From the NCBI GenBank assembly GCA_003116975.1, contig BGKB01000074.1:124001-188000 (forward strand): a stretch of 64,000 nucleotides of DNA. The letters are read 5' to 3'. This stretch comes from Aurantiochytrium sp. KH105 (Eukaryota; Sar; Bigyra; Thraustochytrida; Thraustochytriidae). Both the position numbers and the translations under genes were made by a program. The notes beneath the pieces are model-generated. The model searched no databases. It was not told where the DNA came from and worked only from the letters and a program-made list of their open reading frames with translations. This document shows positions 17,787 through 28,565 of this stretch, piece after piece (the stretch's first letter is position 1; each line of letters starts with the position of its first letter).

Positions 17787-20661
17787 TCATTTTTCCAGAA
17801 ATGCCGCTGTCGGGTTGACGGCCGCGACGCGCTGGAGACGAAGTCGATGCTGGCGATTCATGAAGAAGAACCCCGAAGAGACGCCAAGCACGCTTGCAGC
17901 GCAGAGAGGGACAAGAACTGCAACACGCATCGTTACTGTGGCTGGCGGCGCCTCTGTAGGGCTCACCGTCGGGCTTGCTGTCGGGCTCATTGTTGGGCTT
18001 GCCGTCGGGTTTGCCGTCGGGCTCTTCGTAGGACTCTTTGTTGGGCTTGCCGTCGGGTTTTTCGTGGGACTCTTTGTCGGACTTGTGGTCGGATTCTTCG
18101 TGGGACTCTTTGTCGGACTTGTGGTCGGATTCTTCGTAGGACTCTTGGTCGGGCTCGTGGTCGGGCTTGACGTTGGACTCGTGGTTGGAGTTGTGGTTGG
18201 GCTCGTCGTCGGATCCAACGTCGGACTCATCGTCGGGCTTTCGGTTGGACTTACGGTTGGACTCTGCGTGGGACTCATTGTCGGGCTCGTCGTGGGGAGC
18301 ATGGTAGGGCTTACAGTTGGCGAATCTGTTGGACGCGCCGTCGGAGCCGTGGGGCTCACCGTGGGAGAAGCAGTTGGACTGTCCGTTGGCGGACAGGCTG
18401 GAATATCGGCGTCCAGCGTGACCGTGCCAATGTGGCTTGTATCTGGTTGGTCGCCACAAAGTTCGTTGCTGGTTGCATGCAATTGGACCAGGCTCATGCC
18501 GGTCAGAGCGTTCGGAAGCTTCGTGAGAAGATTGCTTGTCATGTGCAGCTGGACGAGATTTGTCAACGCAGAAATTTCGTCTGGGATGGAAGGAATCTCG
18601 TTGGATATAGCATTGCTTTGTTCAAGACAAAATAGAGAAAGAGTCATCAATACTCTAAGGTCAGAACTCCGTTCCACTTGCCAAAGGTGAAAACGATAAA
18701 TTCAACGTACATGACGAGCAGTCCCGTACTCTGAAACAGGTCAGGGAAAGCAAGCAAGCTATTATACTGCATTGATCTGTTGGTGGTGGGAGAATTACAA
18801 GTCCAAGGTGATGGGGTGTGTGAGTCAACGGTGTCCTCAGGTAAACATCTCCCTTGCTTGTCAGAATCCCATACTTACAAGTACTGAAGTGCCGGGCTGC
18901 TTATTTGAGGGATCTCAGGAAGATCGTTGTAGCTAAGACCCCTGTTACGCCAAACACCACTCTTTTGGTGAGTATACATTCTATGGTCGCGTCATCTATT
19001 GCCATGACTTACAGTGATCGCATCGCAGTCAAAGAGGTAAAGAGTCCGCTTGGAAGCGCTGTGAGCGCGTTGCCGTCGAGGCCTCTGCGCGACGTGAAGT
19101 AGACGCGTTAATCGTTTGCGAGACTCGTAAGATGTCTGCTAGTATGGACTTCATACGGACAACGTACAGCTGTGTGAGCGCAGTGAGAGCCGACAAGCTA
19201 CTGGGGACTGTTGGGAGGTCATTTTGGGCAAGGTCGCTATGGATTGGCATGTGAGTGTTGATTCCAATTTGGAAAAGCATTTAGATTGTTCGCACGTACA
19301 GGCTGATGAGATTCGTCAAGCCAGACATTTCCGAAGGAAGTGTGGTGAGTTGATTCGCACCGAGGCCCCTGTATGATATTTATTTGAAAGTAAAACACGT
19401 GTGTGTGAGTCCCTTACCCGTGTGAAATTAAGGCTTGCACGTGTTTGACTTACAAAAATCGCAGATTGCTCAGCACAAGCAGCTCGCCTCCAATCTTGGT
19501 CAGCTGGTTACCTTCCAGCGCGCTGTGAATTCAATTTGAGATAGGGGTCAGCATTCAGACGTTCTTTATTTACTCCAGAAAGGCCTGCAGCGTGGCTTAC
19601 TTCTCAAACGTACAGGGTTGTGAGCGCCTTCAGGTTCATCAAGCTCACTGGGGTCGTGAGGAACGAGTTGTAGTTTAGCTCCCTGCGAATATTTCGAATT
19701 GAATGTTAGATACAGCGGTGTCCTGATTCTACAAAATGTAGACTATGATGGAAATAAACTCACAAAGAAACCAGAGAACTCAAGGGTGCAAAGGCGCCAC
19801 TGGGGAGATCCGAGAGCTTGTTGCTCCGCAGACCTCTGCGACACAGATTGCCTTTGTCAGCAAGGATGGAATGTTCACCACTGAATCCTTTGAAAAGATA
19901 ACGTACAGACTGGTCAGCGCCGTGAGGGCACTCAGCGCACTCGGCACTTCGAGAATGGAGTTGCTTATAACGTCGCTACGAGTTTTGTTGTTAATCAGTA
20001 CGTCAGCGATTCGTTGCGACACTGGCTTCCACTTCTCGCCAAAATCATTTTTAACGTACATTGCGATGAGACCTGTGAGTGCAGAGATGCCATCTGGGAT
20101 CGAAGAAATCTGATTGACACCCAAGAGCCTGGATGTACATACATGTCTGGTCAGATGAAGAGCAAGCAAAGTGCCTGGTGTCAGTTGTAATCAACGTACA
20201 GTCGTTGTAGGTTGGTTAAGCTTAGAATCTCCGGAGGCACGTCCGTGAGCTGGTCGGCGATGAGACTCCTGCAAGAATGTGAGTTTCAGATAATAAGAAT
20301 CCCCGGCAGTAAGTTTGCCAAACAACCCAAAAAATACCTACAGGTATGTCAATGTCGTCATGTCGCTTAGACTTGAATGAACAGATGGAAATGTGGAGTA
20401 CTGAATCGACCTGTGCACGTTTCGAAAATCAGTTTCTAATCGACTAAGCAAGTGTCGATCAAGCATGTAAACGTACATGTGCTTTAGATTTGTCACGCCG
20501 GAAAGATCTGGAAAAGTGGTCTCTCCACTCCCGGAAATTGCTGTTGTAGAGGCCGGGATCGACGCAGGATCACACGTCGACCCATTGCAAGTCAGAGCGG
20601 TCGACGTACTCAGGTTAGCTAACGCGATTGCCAAAAGCAAAGCTATTCCCAGGAAATCCAT
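17787..20661 (-). CDS. LRR surface glycoprotein A with Pro-Thr stalk, 14 exons
   Basis: Complete model of 612 residues. Exons on the reverse strand: 20661-20477, 20410-20342, 20268-20200, 20128-20060, 19975-19907, 19835-19764, 19682-19614, 19522-19454, 19368-19300, 19236-19168, 19084-19013, 18941-18879, 18776-18711, 18615-17787. Every intron is 63-102 bp, has a GTACGT-, GTAAGT-, GTAGGT- or GTGAGT-type donor and an AG acceptor, and splits the codon after its second base. Exon 1 holds a signal peptide (MDFLGIALLLAIALANL) and a cysteine pair. The next twelve exons are 63, 66, 69 or 72 nt, each one leucine-rich repeat of the form N-x-L-T-x-L-P-x-x-L-x-x-L-T-x-L. The last exon has two more repeats, a cap with two cysteines (NELCGDQP...DIPAC), a long (PTxS)n stalk, a membrane helix (VAVLVPLCAASVLGVSSGF) and a short basic tail. 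Likely a plasma-membrane or wall-facing adhesion or recognition protein. Confidence 0.88.
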
Positions 20662-22054
20662 GGTCAGTTCTTTTCTCTCTCCGTCTTCTTCTTTCTCTGC
20701 TTCTTCCTCAATTCCGTCAAAGAAAGCACAGAAGGACGCGCGGGCCGCGTCAGGCGTTTCGATTCTGCCGAAGTGAGTCCGTTCGGAGATGTCCGGTGAT
20801 CTCTTTCGTAAACGACATCTCTCTCACTGAAGGAAAAAAAGATTGGTGAAGCTAATTTTTTGAGTGAATTTTGTGCTCGTATTGCGCCTTCGCCTGCCTC
20901 AACGAGACGCGGCTATCTCAGCCGCAACACCAGACTAATTTGGAAACAGACATCATCTAAGCTGCGTCGCCCTCTCTACATCCCCTTCCTTGTCGGAAAG
21001 GGTAGCCGCAGACGGGGCAGCCCTCAATGAAGCCAACGAAAGCCAATCCGCTTGTTCGTGAAGTTCTTCCAAACCACCTGCGTACAGGCCTAGTTTTTCC
21101 GTTGACTCTGAATCCAATCTGCTCTAACAGTCATAGGTGAGCTCCGAGTCCGAGTCGGAGCCTGAGACAGCTCCGCCCTCAGTGCCAGTGAGCTTTGAGG
21201 TCCGGAGTAGCCTGGCGGGGCGTTTTCGTCGTTGACAAGCCCGACAAGAATGCAAAACAGGCCTGACTGATGTAACGGCCCACCCTGTACACGACACTGT
21301 GCACATCATTCGTTGACAAAGCTAATGGCGGCAACGTAACGAAAGCGGCAAAGAGCATCAACGCCACCACCAGCAACGGCTCAGAGAGTACCAGGACCAG
21401 CACCACCAGCACCATCGGCGTCAGAAATTCCGAGCTGCTGACTGCAGCCAGCCGGCAGCGCGGACATCAGAACGCGTGAAAGAATGATGCGTGATCTTGG
21501 AAATCAAAGCAGTGCGATCGACCAAAAGAAAGACAAGACAAAGACAGTAGTAATCCAGTAAGAGGCAAAAGAAGCGATCTTGTTTGGGATCCAAAAAATG
21601 CCAGAACCGCAGCGGAGAATCGAGCAGAGAGCCTTTGCCTGCGATCGATCGGGTGCCACCCCACAGTGCAGAGGCGAGCGAAGAGTCGTTGGAAGAAGGG
21701 ATGGAGTCTGAAGATCATGTTGAAAGGCGAGGCTAAATGCCCAGCGATGCAAAATGCGTCTTTGCTGTTTACTAACTTGAGAAATGCTTCATTCATTGCA
21801 TTCGTATTCGATGGATTCGACCTTTACGAGAGATGACTTGCAGTGAAAAAGAAAGCAGACATTGACGAAGTAGGTTAGGTCAAGGCCAAGGAACGAAAAA
21901 GGCGTCTTCTTGACGAATAGTGACGGTCTCGGTCAAAATCGTAAAGCATTACGCTGCTATCTAAAGAAGGCAAGGATTGATGGTTGACGATGTTCTGGTG
22001 TAGATGAAGCTACCGGGCGGCGACTCATCCAACGGCTTTCGCGCAAGACAAGCC
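20662..22054. other. Spacer between the two LRR genes
   Basis: 1.4 kb holding the 5' flank of gene A and the 3' flank of gene B. No frame longer than about 110 codons and none with family features. AT-richer than the window average. Confidence 0.5.
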
Positions 22055-24241
22055 CTAGTTTGCTGGAAATGCAGCTGTCGGGTTCACCGCGGCCACGCGT
22101 CGACGTCGTAGACGATGGCGACGATATAACCATGCTCCACCCGCAGAAGCAGCAAGCATGCAGCTCGCGCCCAGAGGGGCGTACATGGCAACCTTTTCAC
22201 CCACAACACCCGTCGGGCTTGCAGTTGGACTGGGAGACGCACCAATCGACAATGGATGCTCCGTTGCGAGACTCGCAGGATCTGTTGTCGGAGTCGAACC
22301 TCCACGACTCGAAACTGTCGGCTCTGTCGTGGGTAAAGTAGGGTCAGCGGTCGGCGATGCTGTCGGACTCTCTTCCGAAGGCCTGGAAGTCGGCATTGCT
22401 GTCGGAGATCTTGTTTCTGGTGCGATTGTTGGATTCACCGTGGGCATCTTCGATGGGGTTTCTGTTGGCGCTAATGTCGGACTCGTCGTTGGACTTGCCG
22501 TCGGGCTTTTTGTTGGGCTTATCGTCGGAATTGCAGTCGGGCTTGCTGTTGGGCTTGCTGTCGGGCTCATTGTTGGGCTGACTGTTGGCCTCGTCGTCGG
22601 AGTTACGGTCGGGCTAGCTGTTGGACTTGTCGTAGGGCTCACGGTCGGGCTTGTTGTTGGACTTGTCGTAGGGCTCACGGTCGGGCTTGCTGTTGGGCGA
22701 GGCGTTGGGCTCGCCGTCGGGCTTGCTGTCGGGCTCGCCGTTGGTATCGCTGTCGGGCTTGCTGTCGGGCTTGCGGTTGGGCATGTTTCGGGGATATCAC
22801 TGTCGTAATAAAGATCAGCCTGTAAACCACTAGTGTCCGGTTGCTCCCCGCAGAGAGGATTCCCGTAAAAGTCCAAATATGCCCAAGACCATGAGTAGGC
22901 GAAACTCGTAATTGACTCCGGAAGTTTCGTCAAAGCGTTGTTTCCTACGTTCACATACCCCAACGAATTGCAGTTTGCCAATTCTCCAAAGCTCTCAGGC
23001 AGCTCGGTGAGACGATTTGAAGACAGATCTAGATTCCAAAGGTCATACAACCTGAAAAGGCTTGCAGGGACTGTCTCGAGCAAGTTATCGTAGAGATATA
23101 GCTCCCAAATCATTTGGGGTACAGCTTCAGAAAGCTCCGTGAGACGGTTGTTTGAGAGATCAAGGTAGTATAAATACACCAAACGATCGCTGGCAGGAAA
23201 GTAGGTCAGGAAGTTGTTCTGGAGATTCCTTTAAAGTGCATGATGCTGCGTTAGTGATGGTGGACGCCGTAGGTTCTTCCAGTCTCGCTATCAAGAAGGC
23301 GTTTACCGAGCCAACTCATAATTTCATTGCATCACGTACAGGTAGTTAAGGTTCGAATTTTGGAACAACCCTTCCGAGAGGTGCGTTAATTGGTTTGATT
23401 GGAGATATCTTGTTTTCGAGAAAATTAGTTGCATAAACAAGATGTGACTGCCCCAGGCCTGAAAACTTACAATTGCGTCAATTCTGGGTGCGTCATATTG
23501 GGATACTCCGTGAGCTTGTTTCCTTTGAGATTTCTAATCAATCATCTCATGTTTGCGTTAGTAAAGGACAGAAAGCTGATGGAAACGCGGCAACATACAG
23601 ATAATCTAGATGTGAGAGCTCAGACAAACTCTCTGACAAGGCTGTGAGCTGATTTGAAGCAAGTCCCCTTCAGCATTCTCCATCAGATCAGCGTCATTCT
23701 CGTCATTCTCGTCACTCCCGTCACCTCAGGCCTTGGTGGACTTACAACCAGCCTATGTTTGTCAGCGCAGAGAATCCCTCTGGAAGAGCGGTGAGCTGAT
23801 TGTCATTTAAGTTCCTGCATAACAATTATGTAAGTCGATAAACCAAAGCCATTTGCTCAACAGAGCAATCCTTACACGAGGGGTACTTACAGGAAAGTCA
23901 GAGCCGTGAGTGTGGTGAGCACGTCGGGAACTGACGTGATGCCACCAGAGTACAAATTACTGTCAGAGGATAGCACCTGTCAGCGGCCTGAACGCTCGAC
24001 TTGACCGAGAATATATGTGTGGTCAGAATCGTCGGAGTTACACTTACAGATGACGCAAATCCGTCAAGCCCGAGAGATTTGGAAACTCGCTCAAGCCATT
24101 GCCAACGATTCGAGTTGTCGATGAGGGGATGGCGTTGGGATCGCATGAGGAGTCACCATTGCACGAGAAAGACGCGGCATTTGCGCAGTGTATGCTCAAA
24201 GCAGCAACGGCAAGTATCGCTCTCCATCTTGTCGAAGCCAT
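22055..24241 (-). CDS. LRR surface glycoprotein B with Pro-Thr stalk, 7 exons
   Basis: Complete model of 568 residues, paralogue of protein A 1.4 kb away on the same strand. Exons: 24241-24048, 23959-23891, 23814-23746, 23667-23599, 23533-23471, 23408-23340, 23228-22055. Introns are 62-111 bp and all interrupt the codon after base two, as in gene A. Exon 1 encodes a signal peptide ([20 protein letters not shown]) and [18 protein letters not shown], matching ALTCNGSTCDPASIPAS in A. Exons 2-6 are one LRR each (63 or 69 nt). The last exon carries about four more repeats without introns, a cap (NPLCGEQP...DIPETC), a (PTxS)n stalk, a membrane helix ([20 protein letters not shown]) and a tail ending [12 protein letters not shown], nearly the same as [12 protein letters not shown] in A. 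Role as in A; the shared cytoplasmic end suggests a common partner or sorting signal (inference). Confidence 0.88.
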
Positions 24242-25525
24242 GGCAGCTGATAGACCGACGCGACTCGAATTGATGCGGCGCAGAGCAATTGTCCCTTCCT
24301 TTCTCGCAAGTGCAGACGGTCTCGGTGCTGCCGCTCTTTATAAGCCGAACGCAATCAAGCTTTCAAGCCAGAGAGCTTCGTTGCGCGTTTGCGTGAAGAC
24401 GTTGGGCAAGAAAGACGTTGTTCGCGATCAAATGCCGGCGGGACAAAAAAGAAGGCGCGACCAGCAAGACGATATGAAACGTTCCAGTCACGCCTGACTG
24501 ACTGACAAACGCTGCCCAAATAATGAGAGCAACGTTTCCTCTTTTTCTTCCATTCACGACATGATGGTGGGCCAATTGAACCAGCCGAAGCGTTTTCAGT
24601 GCAGACATTCGCTCAACGGATCAACAAGCCTGAAGCGGGCTTGCTCTAGCCGCGATTGAACAGCGGCGGCGACGCCAGCGATTGTTGGGCGGAGCAACGT
24701 AGGTCGGGGGAACGGAACAGTCTGGTTTCTATGATGACAACACCATCTCGACAGGAAGGTGGACATTGTCTTTGTTCTGACGGTGTGCAGCAACACTTAC
24801 TTTATGAAACGACAAAGGCAGCTTTGGAGCAGTTCAGGCTCTGCGCGAAAGGGAGCAGTGAAGGCTCTGCGCGAAAGGCAGCCGCGCGCTCCATTTCCGG
24901 CAAGTCCATGACAGTGCTGTACAGTAGTTTTGTTTGGTTTTTGCTCGAGCAACTGAGAACCTGATGGTTTCGGTGCCGACTCCAGTCGGTCGAAGAACCG
25001 AGTGTGTAGGGAGCGCAGGTCGCAATAGTGGAGTCGATGCGCAACTCCTCAAAGGCGGATTCTCCGGCCGCGTGAAAATGATATTGTCAAATTCGATACG
25101 TCAAAGGTGCACAGCGAGTTGGTTGATCATAAAGGCACCGATCAAAATTGATCTCAAGCGGCTCTGAGCAGATTCGTCTGTACGTCCGTGTACTCCCAGG
25201 TTAGTACGATACTACTCTTTGGCGTCTGCCTGCAGCTGCAGCAGGCAAGAGGCAAGGCAAGGCTGGTTTTTGGTGGCCTCTGTTGCTCACCCACGCACCG
25301 TGAGACTCCTTTACTCCAAGACGCGCGACATCGAGCGCCGAATCGAGGAACGATGGGTCTTTTCTCGGCCATTTTTGTGCATTGCATGCACAAGCCCAGG
25401 CTGATGAGGAAGGAGGGGGAGTCATCATCAGCAGCTGCAGGGCGCAGGAGCAGTGGTGAGAGATCCAAACACGAAAGGATTGCCACACGCGTATGAGCCG
25501 GGCAACGGGGAGCGAGACACCCAGG
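24242..25525. other. Intergenic region, divergent promoter
   Basis: 1.28 kb between LRR gene B and the aminotransferase. No supported gene on either strand. A short duplication of GGCTCTGCGCGAAAGG occurs near 24837 and 24863. Confidence 0.45.
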
Positions 25526-26928
25526 ATGCGCGGCATGGCGACCCTCGCGCGACGGCTCGAGTCGCGCCTGAATGGCGGCACCGGCAACATCTTCGCGGCG
25601 GCGACGGCCATGGCGGCCGAGTACGGCAGCGTGAATCTGGGCCAGGGCGTGAGTTGACTTGACCGAACCCTTCTTTGACGACGTCATGGACTGCGATGTG
25701 TAGCTGGCGAGGACGTGCGCCGTAGCCGCGGCAGGAGAGACTGACGACTTCGTAACGCCCGCACGTACGCGCGCACGGACTTACGCACGGACATTCGCAC
25801 GCACAGTTCCCAAGCTTCCCGACGCCAGACTTTGTGAAGAAGTGCGCGGCAGACGCCATCACGGACAACCACAACCAGTATACGCGGCCCGCTGGCAACC
25901 CGGTCCTGGTTGAAACCTTAAAGTCCATTTACGATCCCTTGTTTAACAGAAACCTCGACGCCATGTCCGAGATTGCGGTGTGCAGCGGCGCGCAAGAGGG
26001 AATCTACAATATTCTCGTCAGCTTTTGCGACGAGGGCGACACGGTGCTCTGCGTGGAGCCCTACTTTGATGCCTACAAGAAGGCGGCCGACCTTCTCGGC
26101 GTCCAAACGCAGGGCGTGCCTCTGCGTCAGACGCCGGGCGCCACATCCGCGGGCGACTTTAAGCTCGACGTGGATGAGCTCGACAAGGCCATCACAAGCA
26201 AGACCAAGGTGCTCGTGCTGAACACGCCTCACAACCCGACGGGCAAGGTCTTTACTCGCCAAGAGCTCGAGGAGATTGCTGCGATCGTTCGGAAACACCC
26301 GCAACTCGTCGTGCTCTCGGACGAAGTCTACGAGTTCATGACCTTTGACGGCCTTCCGCACGAAAGATTTGCCTTGATTGACGGCATGTGGGACCGGACC
26401 ATCTCACTCTTTTCGGCCGGGAAAACCTTTTCCTGCACGGGCTGGCGCGTTGGTTACTGCATCGGCCCTGCGCATCTCGTTGCCCCGCTGCACGAAACTC
26501 AAAGTATTATTGCCTTTTGCGCACCAACGCCACTTCAGGTCGGTGTCGCTCGCGCCTTTGAAACTGCCGAAGAGGTCGGGTACTACGAGTCCCTGGCTGC
26601 CACGCTGCAAGCGAAGCGTGACGCGCTTTGCTCTGCTCTATCCGCCGCGGGTATGAAGCCTATTATTCCCCAGGGTGGCTACTTTGTACTCGCCGACACC
26701 TCGAGTTTGCTTGACGAGGTCCCTGTGGAGTCAGCGGATGGCGTTGCGCGTGACGTTCGCGTCAACGAGTGGCTCACCAAGAAGCTTGGTATTACGGGCA
26801 TCCCGATCTCTGGGTTTTATTCGCCGGGCAATCGCGAGCTTTCGGACAACGTTCTTCGCTTCGCCTACTGCAAGTCGGATCCCGAAATTTCCGCTGCTGC
26901 CTCCAAGCTGCTGGAAGCCTCCAAGTGA
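25526..26928 (+). CDS. Kynurenine aminotransferase / cysteine conjugate beta-lyase type, PLP class I
   Basis: Two exons, 25526-25648 and 25807-26928, encoding 414 residues. The junction joins NLGQG to FPSFPTPDF, the hallmark N-terminal motif of the kynurenine aminotransferase (KYAT/GTK) branch; donor GTGAGT, acceptor CACAG, phase 0. Seen in order: NQYTRPAGNP, SGAQEGIY (PLP phosphate region), VEPYFDAY, LNTPHNPTGKVF, LSDEVYEFMTFD and the PLP lysine in FSAGKTFSCTGWRVGY, which is Lys247 by my count. The C-terminal part has YFVLADTSSL and the substrate-carboxylate Arg region LRFAYC. Expected reaction: transamination of kynurenine, glutamine or similar amino acids with a 2-oxo acid. The first 40 residues contain arginines and alanines, so a mitochondrial form is possible. 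The second exon alone lacks an ATG at its start, so the two-exon model is needed. Confidence 0.9.
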
Positions 26929-27580
26929 TCGAATGAGCCGGTCATTGCTTTTCACGCATTTTTTTTTACTCCACCGTTCCTACAACGTCACGGAAACCTA
27001 TCTCAGAAAACAACTTTTCCAGTCTTTTCCTTTTCCTGATTGTCGCTTCTTCTTTCTGTATCTCTGCCAAGAGCTGGCCTGCCTCCTTGGCTTGGAATCT
27101 TGTCCTTTTCCACTTACCTGCCACACGCGAAAGCTAATCGTCAGCAGGTGCAAATCTGTTCAAAAGTAATAAAAAGCAACCGCAGTCGGGTTCTCTCATG
27201 ACAAATTACAAGTCGTTGCGTCTGCGACCGTGTTTCATCTCTTTCCATGACTCTTGGTCTTGATCTTGATCTTGGTCTTGCTTGATTTTTATCTTTTTTA
27301 CACCAGTGACGTCAGGTCTTTGGGATTCTACAATCCTCCAAGCTTCAGTCGTCATGCGCCAAGTCAAACGTCCTCCGATTTCCAAAGCGACAAAACCAAC
27401 CCCCAAAAAGTCAACGCGGATCCCACGGCCATGCATCTCGACTTGCTCGTCGCCGCTCTCCACAAGCCTGCCCGCTGCCAGGCCCCGACGGCCATGCTCA
27501 GTGCATCCCGCGGCGTGCCTCGCCAGCTATCCCAGCGTCGTTGCGGGACGGACGGGCCAGGGCCGCGCCCGGCGCAGAGC

Positions 27581-27650
27581 CCGACTTGCGGCGGGGCTAT
27601 ACCCGACTTGCGGCCGGCGATAGCCCACTTGCGCGCGGCGCCCCGCAAGT
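27581..27650 (+). repeat. Three tandem copies of a 21-22 bp GACTTGCGGC motif
   Basis: Units CCGACTTGCGGCGGGGCTAT, CCGACTTGCGGCCGGCGATA and a weaker CCACTTGCGCGCGGCG, with ACTTG starting at 27584, 27606 and 27627. The same motif with the same period recurs upstream of Ran at 45.9-46.1 kb in the same orientation relative to the gene. Confidence 0.75.
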
Positions 27651-27679
27651 GCGCCCCGCCGCGGGGGCCCGGCGCCCGA

Positions 27680-28290
27680 GCCGCGCCGCGCAGACCCGAC
27701 CCGAGAGCCCGCGCGAGGCGACGCGACGCCCGCGTGCGAGCGGCGCGCGGAGCGCCTGCGCCGCCTGCTGGGCGGCGCGCCGGCGGCGTCAGGCGGCACC
27801 CCCGCGAGAGCGCCGCGGCGCCCTGCGGACGCGCGGCGCCGGCCCGGGCCGCGCCGGGCTCGCGCGGCGCCGACGCCGGCGGGCNNNNNNNNNNNNNNNN
27901 NNNNNNNNNNNNNNNNNNNNNNNNNNNNNNNNNNNNNNNNNNNNNNNNNNNNNNNNNNNNNNNNNNNNNNNNNNNNNNNNNNNNNNNNNNNNNNNNNNNN
28001 NNNNNNNNNNNNNNNNNNNNNNNNNNNNNNNNNNNNNNNNNNNNNNNNNNNNNNNNNNNNNNNNNNNNNNNNNNNNNNNNNNNGCCGCGCCGCGCAGACC
28101 CGACCCGAGAGCCCGCGCGAGGCGACGCGACGCCCGCGTGCGAGCGGCGCGCGGAGCGCCTGCGCCGCCTGCTGGGCGGCGCGCCGGCGGCGTCAGGCGG
28201 CACCCCCGCGAGAGCGCCGCGGCGCCAGGCGGACGCGCGGCGCCAGGCCGGGCCCGCGCCGGGCTCGCGCGGCGCCGACGCCGGCGGGCC
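27680..28290. repeat. Direct repeat of about 200 bp spanning the assembly gap
   Basis: The stretch beginning GCCGCGCCGCGCAGACCCGA at 27680 recurs, almost unchanged for about 200 bp, at 28084 right after the N-run (27885-28083). The start-to-start distance is 404, about two units, so the gap probably hides at least one more copy and the true copy number is unknown. Confidence 0.8.
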
Positions 28291-28469
28291 GGGCTCGCGC
28301 CCGACCGCGCGGCCCCCGCTCGCCCGCCTCCCGCCCGCGTCGCGCTGCTCCACGCGGCGCCCCGTCGCGCTGCGCTGCGCTGCTCCGCGCTCCGCGTGAC
28401 TCGCGTGCCGCGCGCGAGGGAGAAGGGCGCGGCGAGGCGGAAAAGAGGCCGCGTTCGTTCGTTAGAGCA

Positions 28470-28501
<32 letters not shown>

Positions 28502-28565
28502 TTGCACGCAACGTCGGCGCCGTTGCGGACCCCGAGATCTCGGCCGAGAGCGCCAACGAAGGAAG

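Larger units (their letters stand above)
26929..28565. promoter_or_regulatory. CEP44 upstream region: extreme GC, repeats and assembly gap
   Basis: The first 330 bp are AT-rich aminotransferase 3' flank. From about 27480 the sequence is extremely GC-rich and contains the 21-22 bp motif array (27581-27650), two copies of a long GC-rich unit flanking a 199-base gap, and a GCAC tetranucleotide run (28471-28508) just before the CEP44 ATG. Long Arg/Ala-rich frames on both strands, several running through the gap, are composition artefacts. Confidence 0.6.

Noticed and set aside
17479-18690. Forward-strand frame of 403 codons rich in VGL repeats
   Set aside because: It is the antisense of the Pro-Thr stalk of LRR gene A; the reverse strand has a signal peptide, spliced LRR exons and a membrane anchor, so it is the real gene.
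22158-22808. Forward-strand frame of 216 codons with VGL repeats
   Set aside because: Antisense of the stalk of LRR gene B, for the same reason.
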